64,000 nt of DNA. Origin: Bacteroidia bacterium. GTDB lineage: Bacteria; Bacteroidota; Bacteroidia; J057; JAIXKT01. The notes below the pieces were generated by a model. That model made no database searches, was not told the DNA's origin, and was given only the letters and a program-made list of their open reading frames with translations. This document shows, one piece after another, positions 54,801 to 62,701 of the stretch (the first letter of the stretch is position 1; every line of letters starts with the position of its first letter). The DNA is taken from positions 1-64,000 of the forward strand of contig JAIXKT010000044.1 of the NCBI GenBank assembly GCA_026932145.1, in the 5' to 3' direction. Position numbers and translations under genes: made by a program.

Positions 54801-55283
54801 CAGCAGAAAAAAGATAGCCCTGAATATGAGCTATCCCGCTTAAAAGCTCGTGCCCGCTACTACCCCGGAACCCCAAGAGGCATTACCAGAATGTGGCATA
54901 ACGCATACGGATCAACCTACGGCTCTGTAAAAGGTGCTAAAGAAAACGAAAGCGGTATTGCCAAAAACCCAAAAACCCATTATCAATCTCTTTTCCGTAG
55001 CGGCTCCCACCAAAGTTGTACCCGTGCTTGGCTCAAACCTACACTCTTAACGGATTCTCTCGTTCGTAAAAATAACTTTGGGCAAGGAATCGGTAAAGGC
55101 TTTGAAATTGACGTTCACGGTGCTACCGGAAACCCACGCGAATCTTTTGTAAAAATAACCTTAGCTGAAAGAGGCGGATTAAACGCAGAAGGACTATGGG
55201 AAGGCGCAACCGAAGGAATGAGACCTACCTATGAAGATAACGACTTTAAAAATTACCTCAAAGGCGGATTCGTGAAAAAATAA
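51801..55283 (+). CDS. Tat-exported type II molybdopterin oxidoreductase, NXR/NarG-like catalytic subunit
   Basis: The 1160-residue protein should carry Mo-bis-MGD plus one Fe-S cluster. The Tat signal is R-R-K-F-L-K at residues 5-10, so it acts in the periplasm. The FS0 site reads C72-x3-D76-x3-C80, with C119/C120 downstream; the middle position, Cys in NarG, is Asp. The expected Mo-ligand Asp is Asp279 in [26 protein letters not shown] follows. Length (about 1150) and these segments fit the nitrite oxidoreductase/periplasmic nitrate reductase branch better than selenate, chlorate or perchlorate reductases (about 900). The substrate could be nitrite, nitrate or another oxyanion. It heads the operon and is 34 nt from the beta gene. 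Confidence 0.85.
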   Translation: MGINRRKFLKNGLLTSLGTAAFASLPFEGFNKIFTFFDPIDVENPLAKYPNRDWEKTYRDMWQYDEEFTFLCAPNDTHNCLLKAHVKNGAVVRIAPSYAFSNAKDLQGNQATARWEPRCCQKGLALARRFYGDRRAKYPVIREGYLKWIQKGMPRNADGTISQEYLQRGKEAFVKLTWEDTFKYTAAVLNNIARTYNGEEGKKKLTAQGYDPLMVEATEGHGTQVLKFRGGMAPLGVTRIFGINRLANSLALLDAKINNIDPEHAHGARCWDSYAWHTDLPPGHPMVTGAQTVDFDLACVDHSDHIVVWGMNWITTKMPDAHWLTEARMKGAKVTVIACEYSATANKADNLIVCRPGVTPALALGFAHVIIRDKLYDADFMKKFTDLPFLIRMDNQKILKPTDIIKKYQKPGLKNYIEVLKAGEKNKPSLKQGIPFVSEELANEWGDYVVWDETKNAPTVVTRDDYGKFMYDKGVNPALEGKFKVKIIGEKKEVEVRTVFDLMKEYIMDNFDPKTVEELTWAPIQGIETVAKEIAKNKGKTIFATGMGPNQFFNNDLKDRAVLFLASITSNIGKIGGNVGSFAGNYRGAYFSGLACYIAEDPFNPELDTTKAPKVKKYFHYESAHFFNNGDRILRMGNKNMTGKTHMPAPTKSIMVSNGNSLLGNSKGHYDNVINVYPRIDFIGVSEWWWTGSCEYADIVFAVDSWAEFKFPDMTISVTNPFLYTFPRTPLKRIFDTRGDIEVLAGIASAFGDLTGDNRFKDYFKFVHENKPEVYLQRILDTSQGMTGYKFEEIEALAKKGIPSLVMTRTTPKYVGMEQVEENKQWYTKSGRMEFYRDEPEFIEAGENMIVFREPIDSTFFEPNVIVSKKHPCIMPDTPQKYGVDTNNLTTDVRQARNVVKPWSEVKNTKHPLQNADKDFKFIFHTPKFRHGVHTMPVDTDIIAVWFGPFGDMHRQDKRKPYVTELYVDINPLDAKELGVEDGDYVWIDADPSDRPFRGWQQKKDSPEYELSRLKARARYYPGTPRGITRMWHNAYGSTYGSVKGAKENESGIAKNPKTHYQSLFRSGSHQSCTRAWLKPTLLTDSLVRKNNFGQGIGKGFEIDVHGATGNPRESFVKITLAERGGLNAEGLWEGATEGMRPTYEDNDFKNYLKGGFVKK

Positions 55284-55317
55284 CTTGAAAATTACTAACA
55301 ACTAAATCTGAAAACAA

Positions 55318-56445
55318 ATGGCAACAGTTAATAATTGGCAGCTTAAACGAGAAATGGAGTATCCATACGAAGAAGCTAAGCCTAAAAAACAAATTACATA
55401 TATTTTTGATACAAATAAATGTATCGCCTGTCAAACTTGCACCGTAGCTTGTAAAACCACTTGGACTTCAGGGCGCGGTGAAGAAACAATGTTCTTTAAC
55501 AATGTTGAAACGAAACCTTACGGAAGCTATCCGCGTAAATGGGACGTTAAAACTTTGAAACTCACAGAGCAGCAATGGGATAATGCAGGCGTTTTTAAAG
55601 GTAATACCATCTTTGAAAACACTGCTCCCGGAGAACGTGTACACGGCTTTCGCCCAGATGAAAGGAGTTACGCTTACCCAAACATCGGAGAAGATGAAGT
55701 TATCGGAACAATGGAAAAGGGCGCGTTCTTCAATGGTGTACATAATGTCTGGATGTTCTATTTAGCCAGAATTTGTAATCATTGCTCGTACCCTGCTTGT
55801 TTAGCAGCTTGCCCCAGAAAAGCTATCTACAAACGCGAAGAAGACGGGATTGTGCTGATAGACCAATCTCGTTGCAGAGGCTACAAAGAATGTGTTAAGG
55901 CTTGCCCATACAAAAAAACATTTTTTAATATGGTAACTCGTGTATCAGAAAAGTGTATTGGATGCTATCCCTTGATAGAAAAAGGTGAGCAGCCACGCTG
56001 CGTAACTACTTGTATCGGCAAAATCAGATTACAAGGATTTATGGAGGACGCTAAGGAACCCAGAAAAGATAATCCGATAGATATGATTGTGCGGATAAAA
56101 AAAGTAGCTTTGCCGTTGTATCCACAATTTGGGACCCAACCCAATGTTTATTACATCCCACCGGTTCATGTACCCAAAGATTTTCTATTTCAGATGTTTG
56201 GCCCGGGTGTAGAAAAAGCTGTAGAAACATATCGTAACATGAAAGATGATAAAGAACTTTTAGCAGCGTTCTTACTGTTTGGAAACAGTAGCAAAATCAC
56301 TCACTCTTACAAAGCAGAAGCCAATCATGCCGTAGGTTACGACGCTGCCGGAAATGAAATCATTAGAGTTCCTTATACAGAACCTGTATTCACACGCCCG
56401 CACTGGGATGAAAGTTTACAAACATTCCGCCATAACAATCCGTAA
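55318..56445 (+). CDS. Four-cluster Fe-S electron-transfer (beta) subunit, NxrB/NarH-like
   Basis: The 375-residue subunit passes electrons between the catalytic and haem subunits. Cluster ligands are C35-C38-C41-C45, C153-C156-C161-C165, C186-(Y189)-C192-C196 and C213-C216-C228-C232. Tyr189 replaces the fourth Cys, in the place where NarH has Trp, predicting three [4Fe-4S] and one [3Fe-4S] cluster. It has no signal peptide and is presumably carried across with the Tat substrate as a folded heterodimer. C-R-G-Y-K-E-C-V-K-A-C-P-Y-K-K is typical of type II beta subunits. Confidence 0.9.
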   Translation: MATVNNWQLKREMEYPYEEAKPKKQITYIFDTNKCIACQTCTVACKTTWTSGRGEETMFFNNVETKPYGSYPRKWDVKTLKLTEQQWDNAGVFKGNTIFENTAPGERVHGFRPDERSYAYPNIGEDEVIGTMEKGAFFNGVHNVWMFYLARICNHCSYPACLAACPRKAIYKREEDGIVLIDQSRCRGYKECVKACPYKKTFFNMVTRVSEKCIGCYPLIEKGEQPRCVTTCIGKIRLQGFMEDAKEPRKDNPIDMIVRIKKVALPLYPQFGTQPNVYYIPPVHVPKDFLFQMFGPGVEKAVETYRNMKDDKELLAAFLLFGNSSKITHSYKAEANHAVGYDAAGNEIIRVPYTEPVFTRPHWDESLQTFRHNNP

Positions 56446-56490
56446 TTCAAAAAGTATTATTTTTAAAACCAAAATTAAAATTACCGAACT

Positions 56491-56871
56491 ATGAAAAAAA
56501 TCATTCTAATCAGCACAATATTATGTATGGGTTCACTCTACGTTACTGCTCAAAATGCAGCCCAAGGAGAAAAAGCCTTTAAGTCAATTTGTGCAGCCTG
56601 CCATAGTGTAGGAAAAGGTAAAGTAGTTGGGCCAGATTTATCCGGCGTAACAGATAGAAGAACAGAAACTTGGCTGTTGAGTTTCATTAAATCATCACAA
56701 ACAATGGTAAAAAAAGGAGACCCCGTTGCTGTGAAACTATTTAATGATTACAATAAAATTCAGATGCCAGACCAAAATATGACCGATCCACAGATTAAAG
56801 ATATTTTGGCTTACGTCAAGAGTTTATCACCCAAAACCACAGCACCTGCAAGTGCTCCCCCCAAAAAGTAA
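56491..56871 (+). CDS. Periplasmic monohaem cytochrome c
   Basis: The 126-residue protein has a signal peptide ending V-T-A-Q, a haem c site C34-A-A-C37-H38 and a likely axial Met92 in K-I-Q-M-P-D-Q-N. It is class I cytochrome c. It is about three-quarters identical by eye to the N-terminal domain of the next gene product. It probably shuttles electrons between the molybdoenzyme and the respiratory chain. Confidence 0.93.
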   Translation: MKKIILISTILCMGSLYVTAQNAAQGEKAFKSICAACHSVGKGKVVGPDLSGVTDRRTETWLLSFIKSSQTMVKKGDPVAVKLFNDYNKIQMPDQNMTDPQIKDILAYVKSLSPKTTAPASAPPKK

Positions 56872-56902
56872 CCTGCTTTAAATAACTTTTAATATATTCA
56901 AA

Positions 56903-58165
56903 ATGAAGAAGTTCATTGTAATAGCTATGCTAATTGGGTTTGTTATGCCTAAGCTAACAGCTCAAAATGCAGCAAAAGGAGAAAATACATTCAAAGGGAT
57001 TTGCGGTGCTTGCCACACAGTTGGAAAAGGTAAACTGGTTGGCCCGGATTTGTCCGGCGTAAATGAACGCAGAACACAAACTTGGTTGTTGAGTTTTATC
57101 AAATCATCACAATCTATGGTAAAAAAAGGAGACCCTATTGCCGTAAAATTGTTTAATGAGTTTAATAAAATCCCGATGCCAGACCAGAATTTGACGGATG
57201 TACAGATTAAAGATGTATTAGCTTACATTGGAAGTTTATCTCCCAAGAGTGCTGCTCCTTCAAAAACAACCACAACTCCCGCTACAACAACAACTACACC
57301 CCAAGCCTCTGCCGGAAACCCACCTAACTGGGTAAAAGCAGATAACGAAGTTAAGTGCGTAAAAAGTACCAAACAAATTGACCCTAAGTCAGTAGCAAAT
57401 GATCCTGTTTGGAATAAGACAACTTGGAAGAAATTAGCACTGTCTCCCCAAAACGTAGTTTATCCTAACTTACCGAAGCAATCTGTAGATGGAATTTCCG
57501 TCAAGAGTGCCTACTTCGGAAAAGAAGTGTATTTCTTAATTGAATGGGCTGATGCTACCAAAAACACAGAAGTTGATGCGGATAAGTTTTGCGACCAGTT
57601 AGCAATTCAATTGCCTTTGGACCCCGGAAACATTCCCAGTTATATGATGGGCAATGCCGGCGGCCGCGTTCACATAGTTCATTGGAAATCCGTTTGGCAA
57701 AATGACGTAGAAAAAGGTTTTCAAGACGTTACCCAAAAATACCCAAATATGTGGGTTGATGTTTATCCCGGTATGGAATACTATCCTGACAAAAACCAAA
57801 TGAACTATGCTAAAAATATCACCGCAGAGCAAATGGTTGATGCCGGAAAAACAAACACAATGCCCGGTACATATTCCAAAAACCCAATGTCCCAAATCAA
57901 ACGGACATCTACCGTAGAAGAAGCATCCGCAGAAGGATTCGGTACAATGGCTACCCAGCAAAACCAGCAAGCAAAAGGCTGGGCAGTTTGGCAAGATGGA
58001 AAATGGACAGCCTGCATCGCAGTGCCCGTTAATACAGACGATAAAAACAAAGCCAAAGTAAAAACAAAAACCAAAGTAGCATTCGCTATTTGGGACGGAG
58101 GAAACGAAAATATCGGAGGACGCAAGCACTTTATGCCTTGGGTGGACTTAACCTTAGAACCTTAA
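56903..58165 (+). CDS. Cytochrome c fused to ethylbenzene-dehydrogenase-type haem-b domain (gamma subunit)
   Basis: The 420-residue protein has a signal peptide (ending L-T-A-Q), a class I cytochrome c domain (C34-G-A-C37-H38, Met92) and a Thr/Pro linker (about 120-140). The rest (about 145-420) resembles the haem-b-binding gamma domain of ethylbenzene dehydrogenase and relatives: N-D-P-V-W-N-K-T, then S-A-Y-F-G-K-E-V-Y-F-L-I-E-W-A-D, and A-F-A-I-W-D-G-G. Fusion of both haem domains in one chain would take electrons from the beta subunit straight to a c-haem. No membrane NarI-type subunit is present. Confidence 0.88.
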   Translation: MKKFIVIAMLIGFVMPKLTAQNAAKGENTFKGICGACHTVGKGKLVGPDLSGVNERRTQTWLLSFIKSSQSMVKKGDPIAVKLFNEFNKIPMPDQNLTDVQIKDVLAYIGSLSPKSAAPSKTTTTPATTTTTPQASAGNPPNWVKADNEVKCVKSTKQIDPKSVANDPVWNKTTWKKLALSPQNVVYPNLPKQSVDGISVKSAYFGKEVYFLIEWADATKNTEVDADKFCDQLAIQLPLDPGNIPSYMMGNAGGRVHIVHWKSVWQNDVEKGFQDVTQKYPNMWVDVYPGMEYYPDKNQMNYAKNITAEQMVDAGKTNTMPGTYSKNPMSQIKRTSTVEEASAEGFGTMATQQNQQAKGWAVWQDGKWTACIAVPVNTDDKNKAKVKTKTKVAFAIWDGGNENIGGRKHFMPWVDLTLEP

Positions 58166-58176
58166 CCTCAATAATA

Positions 58177-58791
58177 ATGAAATCAACCCCAGCCTTGAAT
58201 ATTGATTTGCTGAATGCCGACATATATCGGCTTATCGCAAATTGCTTTGACTTTCCAAATCAAGATAGGTTGTTCGCAATTAAGGAAATGGCCGGAGGAC
58301 TTTGTAAATCTGGCCATCCTAACCCAGAAATTGCTAATATACTCACTACTTTGTGCCAATCTATTAATGACGAGGAAATCCTGTATGACTATTCCCTAAT
58401 CTTTATCAAAGGGGGCGTTCCGTTGAGCGAAACCCATACTTTACAAAGATACAACAGCGTAACAGATGTAAATGCGTTTTATTATGCTTTTGGTTTTCAG
58501 CCCAAAACCGGCGAGAACCCGGATTCTATCATGTATGAATTGGAGTTCTTGGCAATGCTACTCCTAAAAGCAGTTATTGCACCCAACGAAGAAGCCCAAA
58601 ACATTACCCAAAAGGCATATCAAGACTTTTTGATTGAGCATACCGCAGAGTTTGCCATATCTTTAGCCCAAAAAATTCGCGAAGGGAACGCAGGTACTTT
58701 CTTCTTCACAGTTTCATTCTTATTGGAAACATTTATCCGCTATGAACTTGAACGCAATCATCTAACCATAAATCATTGCGATACCCCATGA
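58177..58791 (+). CDS. TorD/NarJ-like molybdoenzyme maturation chaperone
   Basis: Starting at the ATG at 58177 (M-K-S-T-P-A-L), the protein of about 204 residues is all-helical. It has Y-R-L-I-A-N-C-F-D-F-P near the start and Y-D-Y-S-L-I-F-I-K-G and E-L-E-F-L-A-M-L segments typical of the TorD/DmsD/NarJ family. Such chaperones hold the apo-catalytic subunit until Mo-cofactor and Tat export. The upstream start at 58090 lies inside the gamma gene and is rejected. It overlaps tatA by ATGA. Confidence 0.85.
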   Translation: MKSTPALNIDLLNADIYRLIANCFDFPNQDRLFAIKEMAGGLCKSGHPNPEIANILTTLCQSINDEEILYDYSLIFIKGGVPLSETHTLQRYNSVTDVNAFYYAFGFQPKTGENPDSIMYELEFLAMLLLKAVIAPNEEAQNITQKAYQDFLIEHTAEFAISLAQKIREGNAGTFFFTVSFLLETFIRYELERNHLTINHCDTP

Positions 58792-58979
58792 CATCGTTAA
58801 TCATATTCTTGTTTGCTACCTTAGGCACGACGGAACTAATCCTAATTGCTTTTGTGTTGTTGATATTTTTCGGCGGAAAAAGAATCCCAGAGCTAATGCG
58901 TGGTTTAGGAAAAAGTGCTGCCGAATTCAAAAAAGCTAAGGACAACGTTGAAGACGAAGTCCGCAACCTAAAGGAATAA
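58788..58979 (+). CDS. tatA: Operon-embedded TatA/TatE
   Basis: From the ATG at 58788 (ATGA overlap) the protein is 63 residues, with one span followed by F-F-G-G-K-R-I-P-E-L-M-R-G-L-G-K and an amphipathic helix. It is a paralogue of the 28.2-kb tatA. Its place between the chaperone and cofactor genes suggests a translocase component made together with the molybdoenzyme. Confidence 0.92.
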   Translation: MTSLIIFLFATLGTTELILIAFVLLIFFGGKRIPELMRGLGKSAAEFKKAKDNVEDEVRNLKE

Positions 58980-58982
58980 AAA

Positions 58983-59963
58983 ATGCTGTACGATAATTTC
59001 AACAGAATTCATAACTACTTACGTATTTCAATTACAGATAAATGTAATTTTAGATGTAGTTATTGTATGCCGGAGGAGTGTTATACTTTCACCCCGTCCG
59101 AAAGACTTATGAATGCTGCTGAAATAGAATCAATTGCCCGTGAGTTCGTTTCATTGGGAATCAATAAATTACGTTTAACAGGCGGTGAACCGCTGCTCCG
59201 AAAGGATTTTGCAGACATTCTAACCCGCCTATCAAAACTGAATATTGAACTACTGATAACAACTAACGGGCTGCTTTTAAACCAATACATAGACACAATC
59301 AAAGCAGCAAAAGTTTCTACCATTAACGTAAGTTTAGATTCCCTAAATCCGGAAACCTTTTTTCAGATTACCAAAAGAAACGCTTTTAAGCAAGTTTGGG
59401 ATAATATTATGCTTTTGCTGCAAGAGGGAATCCGAGTAAAAATCAATGTAGTAGCTATCAAAGAGTTCATAACCAAAGAAATCTTTGATTTTCTCGAATT
59501 AACAAAAAACTTACCGCTTCATATTCGTTTTATTGAGTTTATGCCTTTTGCCGGAAATAACTGGACAAGTGATGACGTAGTTACTGCCGCTCAACTATTA
59601 AAATTGGTTTCAGAAAAGCATAATATCGTTAAACTCATCGATGAACCTCACGCCACTGCCAGAAAATATAAAGTAGTGGGATACGAAGGAACGTTTGCTT
59701 TCATCACCACGATGACCAATCAATTTTGTGGAGACTGTAATCGTGTAAGATTAACGGCAGACGGTAAACTCAAAAACTGCTTATTTAGCAGAGAAGAAAC
59801 TGACCTACTAACTCCATTTAGAAAGAACGAGCCAATTGTTCCACTGATTGTAGAAACAGTAAAACGGAAATATCCCGCTTTGGGCGGGCAATTCCAGCCA
59901 GATTACCAAACCATTCAGCCCCAAGTGCTAATCAATAGAAGTATGATTGGCATTGGTGGTTAA
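58983..59963 (+). CDS. moaA: GTP 3',8-cyclase (MoaA)
   Basis: MoaA is the radical-SAM enzyme that begins molybdopterin synthesis from GTP. The 326-residue protein has the SAM cluster C21-N-F-R-C25-S-Y-C28. A second, C-terminal cluster is in F-C-G-D-C-N-R-V-R-L-T followed by L-K-N-C-L-F-S, and the protein ends in the functional Gly-Gly. It starts 3 nt after tatA. Confidence 0.97.
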   Translation: MLYDNFNRIHNYLRISITDKCNFRCSYCMPEECYTFTPSERLMNAAEIESIAREFVSLGINKLRLTGGEPLLRKDFADILTRLSKLNIELLITTNGLLLNQYIDTIKAAKVSTINVSLDSLNPETFFQITKRNAFKQVWDNIMLLLQEGIRVKINVVAIKEFITKEIFDFLELTKNLPLHIRFIEFMPFAGNNWTSDDVVTAAQLLKLVSEKHNIVKLIDEPHATARKYKVVGYEGTFAFITTMTNQFCGDCNRVRLTADGKLKNCLFSREETDLLTPFRKNEPIVPLIVETVKRKYPALGGQFQPDYQTIQPQVLINRSMIGIGG

Positions 59964-59977
59964 TTACTTAAAAAATC

Positions 59978-61153
59978 ATGGTTTCCGTTCATGAAGCAAA
60001 GCAAATCATTGATACACAAATCATTCTCAAACGAGCGGTTTACGAACTAAGTTCTGATTTAGTTGGAATGGTATTAGCCGGAGATATTACAGCACAATGT
60101 AATGTTCCGTCTTTTGATAATTCTGCAATGGACGGATACGCCTTTTGCTTCCAAAAAGACAAAGCAAGTTATCAAATAACGCAAAAAATCAAGGCTGGTG
60201 AAGTATCCGAAAATCCTATTGGTTTAGATGAGGCAGCAAGAATCTACACCGGTGCACCAATTCCTATGGGCACAGATACCGTTATTCAGCAGGAAATTGT
60301 ATCTATTCAGGAAGGCAGAATTTCTTTTGACCCACAACGAATCCGTTATGGTGCAAACGTCCGTTTACAAGGTAGCCAATGCAGACAAGGGGATATTGTG
60401 GCCAAAGCCGGAAGTTTGATAACTCCGGGAATGATAGGCTTAATGGCATCCGTTGGAGCAACGCACATTCCGGCATATATCCCGCCCAAAATCAGCATTA
60501 TCACCACTGGCGATGAATTGATAACCCTAAAAGATCCCTTAACTTACGGAAAAATTTACAATTCTAACAGCGTAGCCCTACAAGCATATTGTAAACAATT
60601 AAACATTCAGATACAATCAGTTAGGCACATTCCAGACGACCCTGATATTACGTTGGAACATATAACAGACTGTTTAGCATCCTGTGATATGTTAATTTTA
60701 ACAGGTGGTATTTCGGTGGGGGATTATGACTATATTCGTTCAAGTTTGAATCTTGCCGGAGTTACCCAGCGATTTTATAAAGTTAAGCAGAAGCCCGGTA
60801 AACCGCTATTTTTTGGCCATAAAGATAATACGTTGGTTTTTGCTTTGCCCGGAAACCCGGCTGCGGTATTAGCTTGTTTTAACCAATACATAAAGCCATG
60901 TATTCGTAAAATGATGGGTTTTTCGGCTGTTTGGGAGCCAGACGCAGTTCTTCCACTTCAAAATACCTACCAAAAACATACCGGTTTAACCCACTTTGCA
61001 AAAGCATATACAAACCAATCTTTGGTTAGAATTTTAAGTGGCCAGCAGTCTTTTGATTTATTACCCTTTAACGAGTCCAATTGTTTCGCAGAAATTCCGG
61101 AAGATATTGCTGAGGCCGAGCCAAACTCGTTATTATCTATTTATTACTGGTAA
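59978..61153 (+). CDS. moeA: Molybdopterin molybdenumtransferase MoeA
   Basis: MoeA inserts molybdate into adenylated molybdopterin. The 391-residue protein has D-N-S-A-M-D-G-Y-A, T-G-A-P-I-P-M-G-T-D, I-I-T-T-G-D-E-L and L-T-G-G-I-S-V-G-D-Y-D-Y, plus L-P-G-N-P-A-A-V. MogA/MoaB, which adenylates molybdopterin first, is not in the window. Confidence 0.96.
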   Translation: MVSVHEAKQIIDTQIILKRAVYELSSDLVGMVLAGDITAQCNVPSFDNSAMDGYAFCFQKDKASYQITQKIKAGEVSENPIGLDEAARIYTGAPIPMGTDTVIQQEIVSIQEGRISFDPQRIRYGANVRLQGSQCRQGDIVAKAGSLITPGMIGLMASVGATHIPAYIPPKISIITTGDELITLKDPLTYGKIYNSNSVALQAYCKQLNIQIQSVRHIPDDPDITLEHITDCLASCDMLILTGGISVGDYDYIRSSLNLAGVTQRFYKVKQKPGKPLFFGHKDNTLVFALPGNPAAVLACFNQYIKPCIRKMMGFSAVWEPDAVLPLQNTYQKHTGLTHFAKAYTNQSLVRILSGQQSFDLLPFNESNCFAEIPEDIAEAEPNSLLSIYYW

Positions 61154-61154
61154 A

Positions 61155-61889
61155 ATGATTGATAATCAAACTCTCTTGATATTATTACTTGCGATTACTG
61201 CCTTTTTATATGCTTCGGTTGGGCATGGCGGCGCGAGTACATATATAGCATTATTAACTTTGTTTCATATTTCACCTATAGAAATCCGCCCAACTGCGTT
61301 GATTTTAAACATACTCATTTCATTTATATCTTTTTTGATGTATCGAAAGGTTTGTAAATTCCCAACACGGCTATTTTGGATTTTAATAATTGCTTCGGTT
61401 CCGGCTTCATTTTTAGGGGGAAAGTTACTGATAGACACATCTTTGTATCGTAAAATATTGGGCATCATTTTACTATTTCCGGTAGCCCGCTTTTTGGGGA
61501 TAATACCGACATCAGACAAACAAATTATAGAGCCAAAAGTAGGCTTAGTATTGTTGATTGGTTTAGTAATAGGATTTGTTTCCGGATTAATTGGTATTGG
61601 CGGCGGAATTTTACTTTCCCCAATTGTGTTGTTATTGGGTTGGGTGAATATGAAAGAAGCTGCTGCATTAAGTGCATTGTTTATTTTTTTTAATTCAATA
61701 GCCGGTTTAGCCGGTTCAAGTTTAACATCTTCCATACCAAGTGAATACGTGCTGTGGTACTTACCATTTACATTGGCAGGAGGCTTAGCCGGCGCTTATG
61801 TGGGCGCACAACGATATAACCTAAGAACATTAAAATACGTTTTGACCACAGTGCTCCTGATTGCAGCGGTTAAACTGATTGGGATATGA
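61155..61889 (+). CDS. TSUP (TauE/SafE) family permease
   Basis: Starting at the ATG at 61155, the 244-residue protein has about eight spans and the paired family motifs V-G-H-G-G-A-S-T-Y and I-G-I-G-G-G-I-L-L. TSUP proteins move sulfite, sulfonates or other organosulfur anions. It lies 1 nt after moeA and overlaps mobA by ATGA, so it belongs to the cofactor operon. Its cargo here is unknown; a link to molybdate or to sulfur for molybdopterin is speculative. An upstream frame from 61038 lies inside moeA and is rejected. Confidence 0.85.
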   Translation: MIDNQTLLILLLAITAFLYASVGHGGASTYIALLTLFHISPIEIRPTALILNILISFISFLMYRKVCKFPTRLFWILIIASVPASFLGGKLLIDTSLYRKILGIILLFPVARFLGIIPTSDKQIIEPKVGLVLLIGLVIGFVSGLIGIGGGILLSPIVLLLGWVNMKEAAALSALFIFFNSIAGLAGSSLTSSIPSEYVLWYLPFTLAGGLAGAYVGAQRYNLRTLKYVLTTVLLIAAVKLIGI

Positions 61890-62473
61890 AACAAGACTTC
61901 TTAGAAATCGTTATTTTAGCCGGAGGCAAAAGTAGCCGTATGGGGCAAGACAAGGGCTTAATGCTTTTTCATCAAAAACCTATGATAGAATGGATTTTAG
62001 AAGCCTCACTGAAAACCAATTACCCTGTCCGAATAATTGCCAATAACCCTGCTTACAGCCAGTTTGGAGTTCCTGTGATTTCGGATATTATTCCAGAAAA
62101 AGGCCCAATGGGGGGACTTTTCACGGCACTAACAACCACAAAATCTAAGTATGTTTTTTTACTAAGTTGTGATACACCCTTGATTAAAAACGAGATACTT
62201 CAATACATGATTTCTAAACTAACTACCCAAGAAGTATTGGTAGCTTCTTTGCAAGGCAAAATACTGCCATTATTAGCTATATATCATTCTGATTTAAAGA
62301 AAGTTGTTTTAGAAAATATTTCTTCAAATAAATTAAAGATGCAAGAGCTCATTAGGTCATTGGTTTATCAAGAGTTAGAAATACCAAACTTTTTGGCACC
62401 ACAACCGGAGGTATTTGCAAACATCAACACAATAGACGAATTTGCCGAATTACAAAAAGGAGTAGTTTTATGA
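61886..62473 (+). CDS. mobA: Molybdenum cofactor guanylyltransferase MobA
   Basis: MobA attaches GMP to Mo-molybdopterin to form the MGD used by the DMSO-reductase family. The 195-residue protein has L-A-G-G-K-S-S-R-M-G-Q-D-K-G-L and later L-L-S-C-D-T-P-L, with the expected length. Its presence fits the bis-MGD enzyme encoded upstream. It overlaps both neighbours by 4 nt. Confidence 0.95.
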   Translation: MKQDFLEIVILAGGKSSRMGQDKGLMLFHQKPMIEWILEASLKTNYPVRIIANNPAYSQFGVPVISDIIPEKGPMGGLFTALTTTKSKYVFLLSCDTPLIKNEILQYMISKLTTQEVLVASLQGKILPLLAIYHSDLKKVVLENISSNKLKMQELIRSLVYQELEIPNFLAPQPEVFANINTIDEFAELQKGVVL

Positions 62474-62700
62474 TAAAAGTATTGGCATTTGGGATAGTTG
62501 CAGAAAAAATTCAGTCTAATGAGTTTTATTTAGAAAACATTGCTAACACACAGGAACTAAGGTCTGTTTTGTTAGAGAAATTTCCCAAACTGGGGGATAT
62601 TCGGTTTACATTTTCTATCAATAGAAAGCTGGTGCATGAACTCACTGCAATAGAACCTAATAGCGAAATTGGGCTATTGCCGCCATTTTCAGGAGGCTAA
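62470..62700 (+). CDS. moaD: Molybdopterin synthase sulfur carrier subunit MoaD
   Basis: The 76-residue ubiquitin-like protein ends P-P-F-S-G-G; the terminal Gly-Gly is thiocarboxylated to deliver sulfur to precursor Z. It starts inside the mobA stop and lies 1 nt before the activating enzyme gene. Confidence 0.93.
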   Translation: MIKVLAFGIVAEKIQSNEFYLENIANTQELRSVLLEKFPKLGDIRFTFSINRKLVHELTAIEPNSEIGLLPPFSGG

Positions 62701-62701
62701 T

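Noticed and set aside
57599-58129. 176-codon open frame on the minus strand opposite the gamma gene
   Set aside because: It is the antisense shadow of a well-supported gene and its sequence is low-complexity Phe/Cys/His-rich.
51801-58165. Cytoplasm-facing NarGHI respiratory nitrate reductase
   Set aside because: The catalytic subunit has a Tat motif, there is no NarI, and the gamma is of the EB_dh/cytochrome c type.
58090-58176. Upstream extension of the chaperone gene
   Set aside because: The extra 29 residues are the gamma gene read in another frame; the ATG at 58177 follows the gamma stop and gives a normal TorD-like N-terminus.
61038-61154. Upstream extension of the TSUP permease
   Set aside because: It overlaps the 3' part of moeA out of frame; the ATG at 61155 begins right before the first membrane span.
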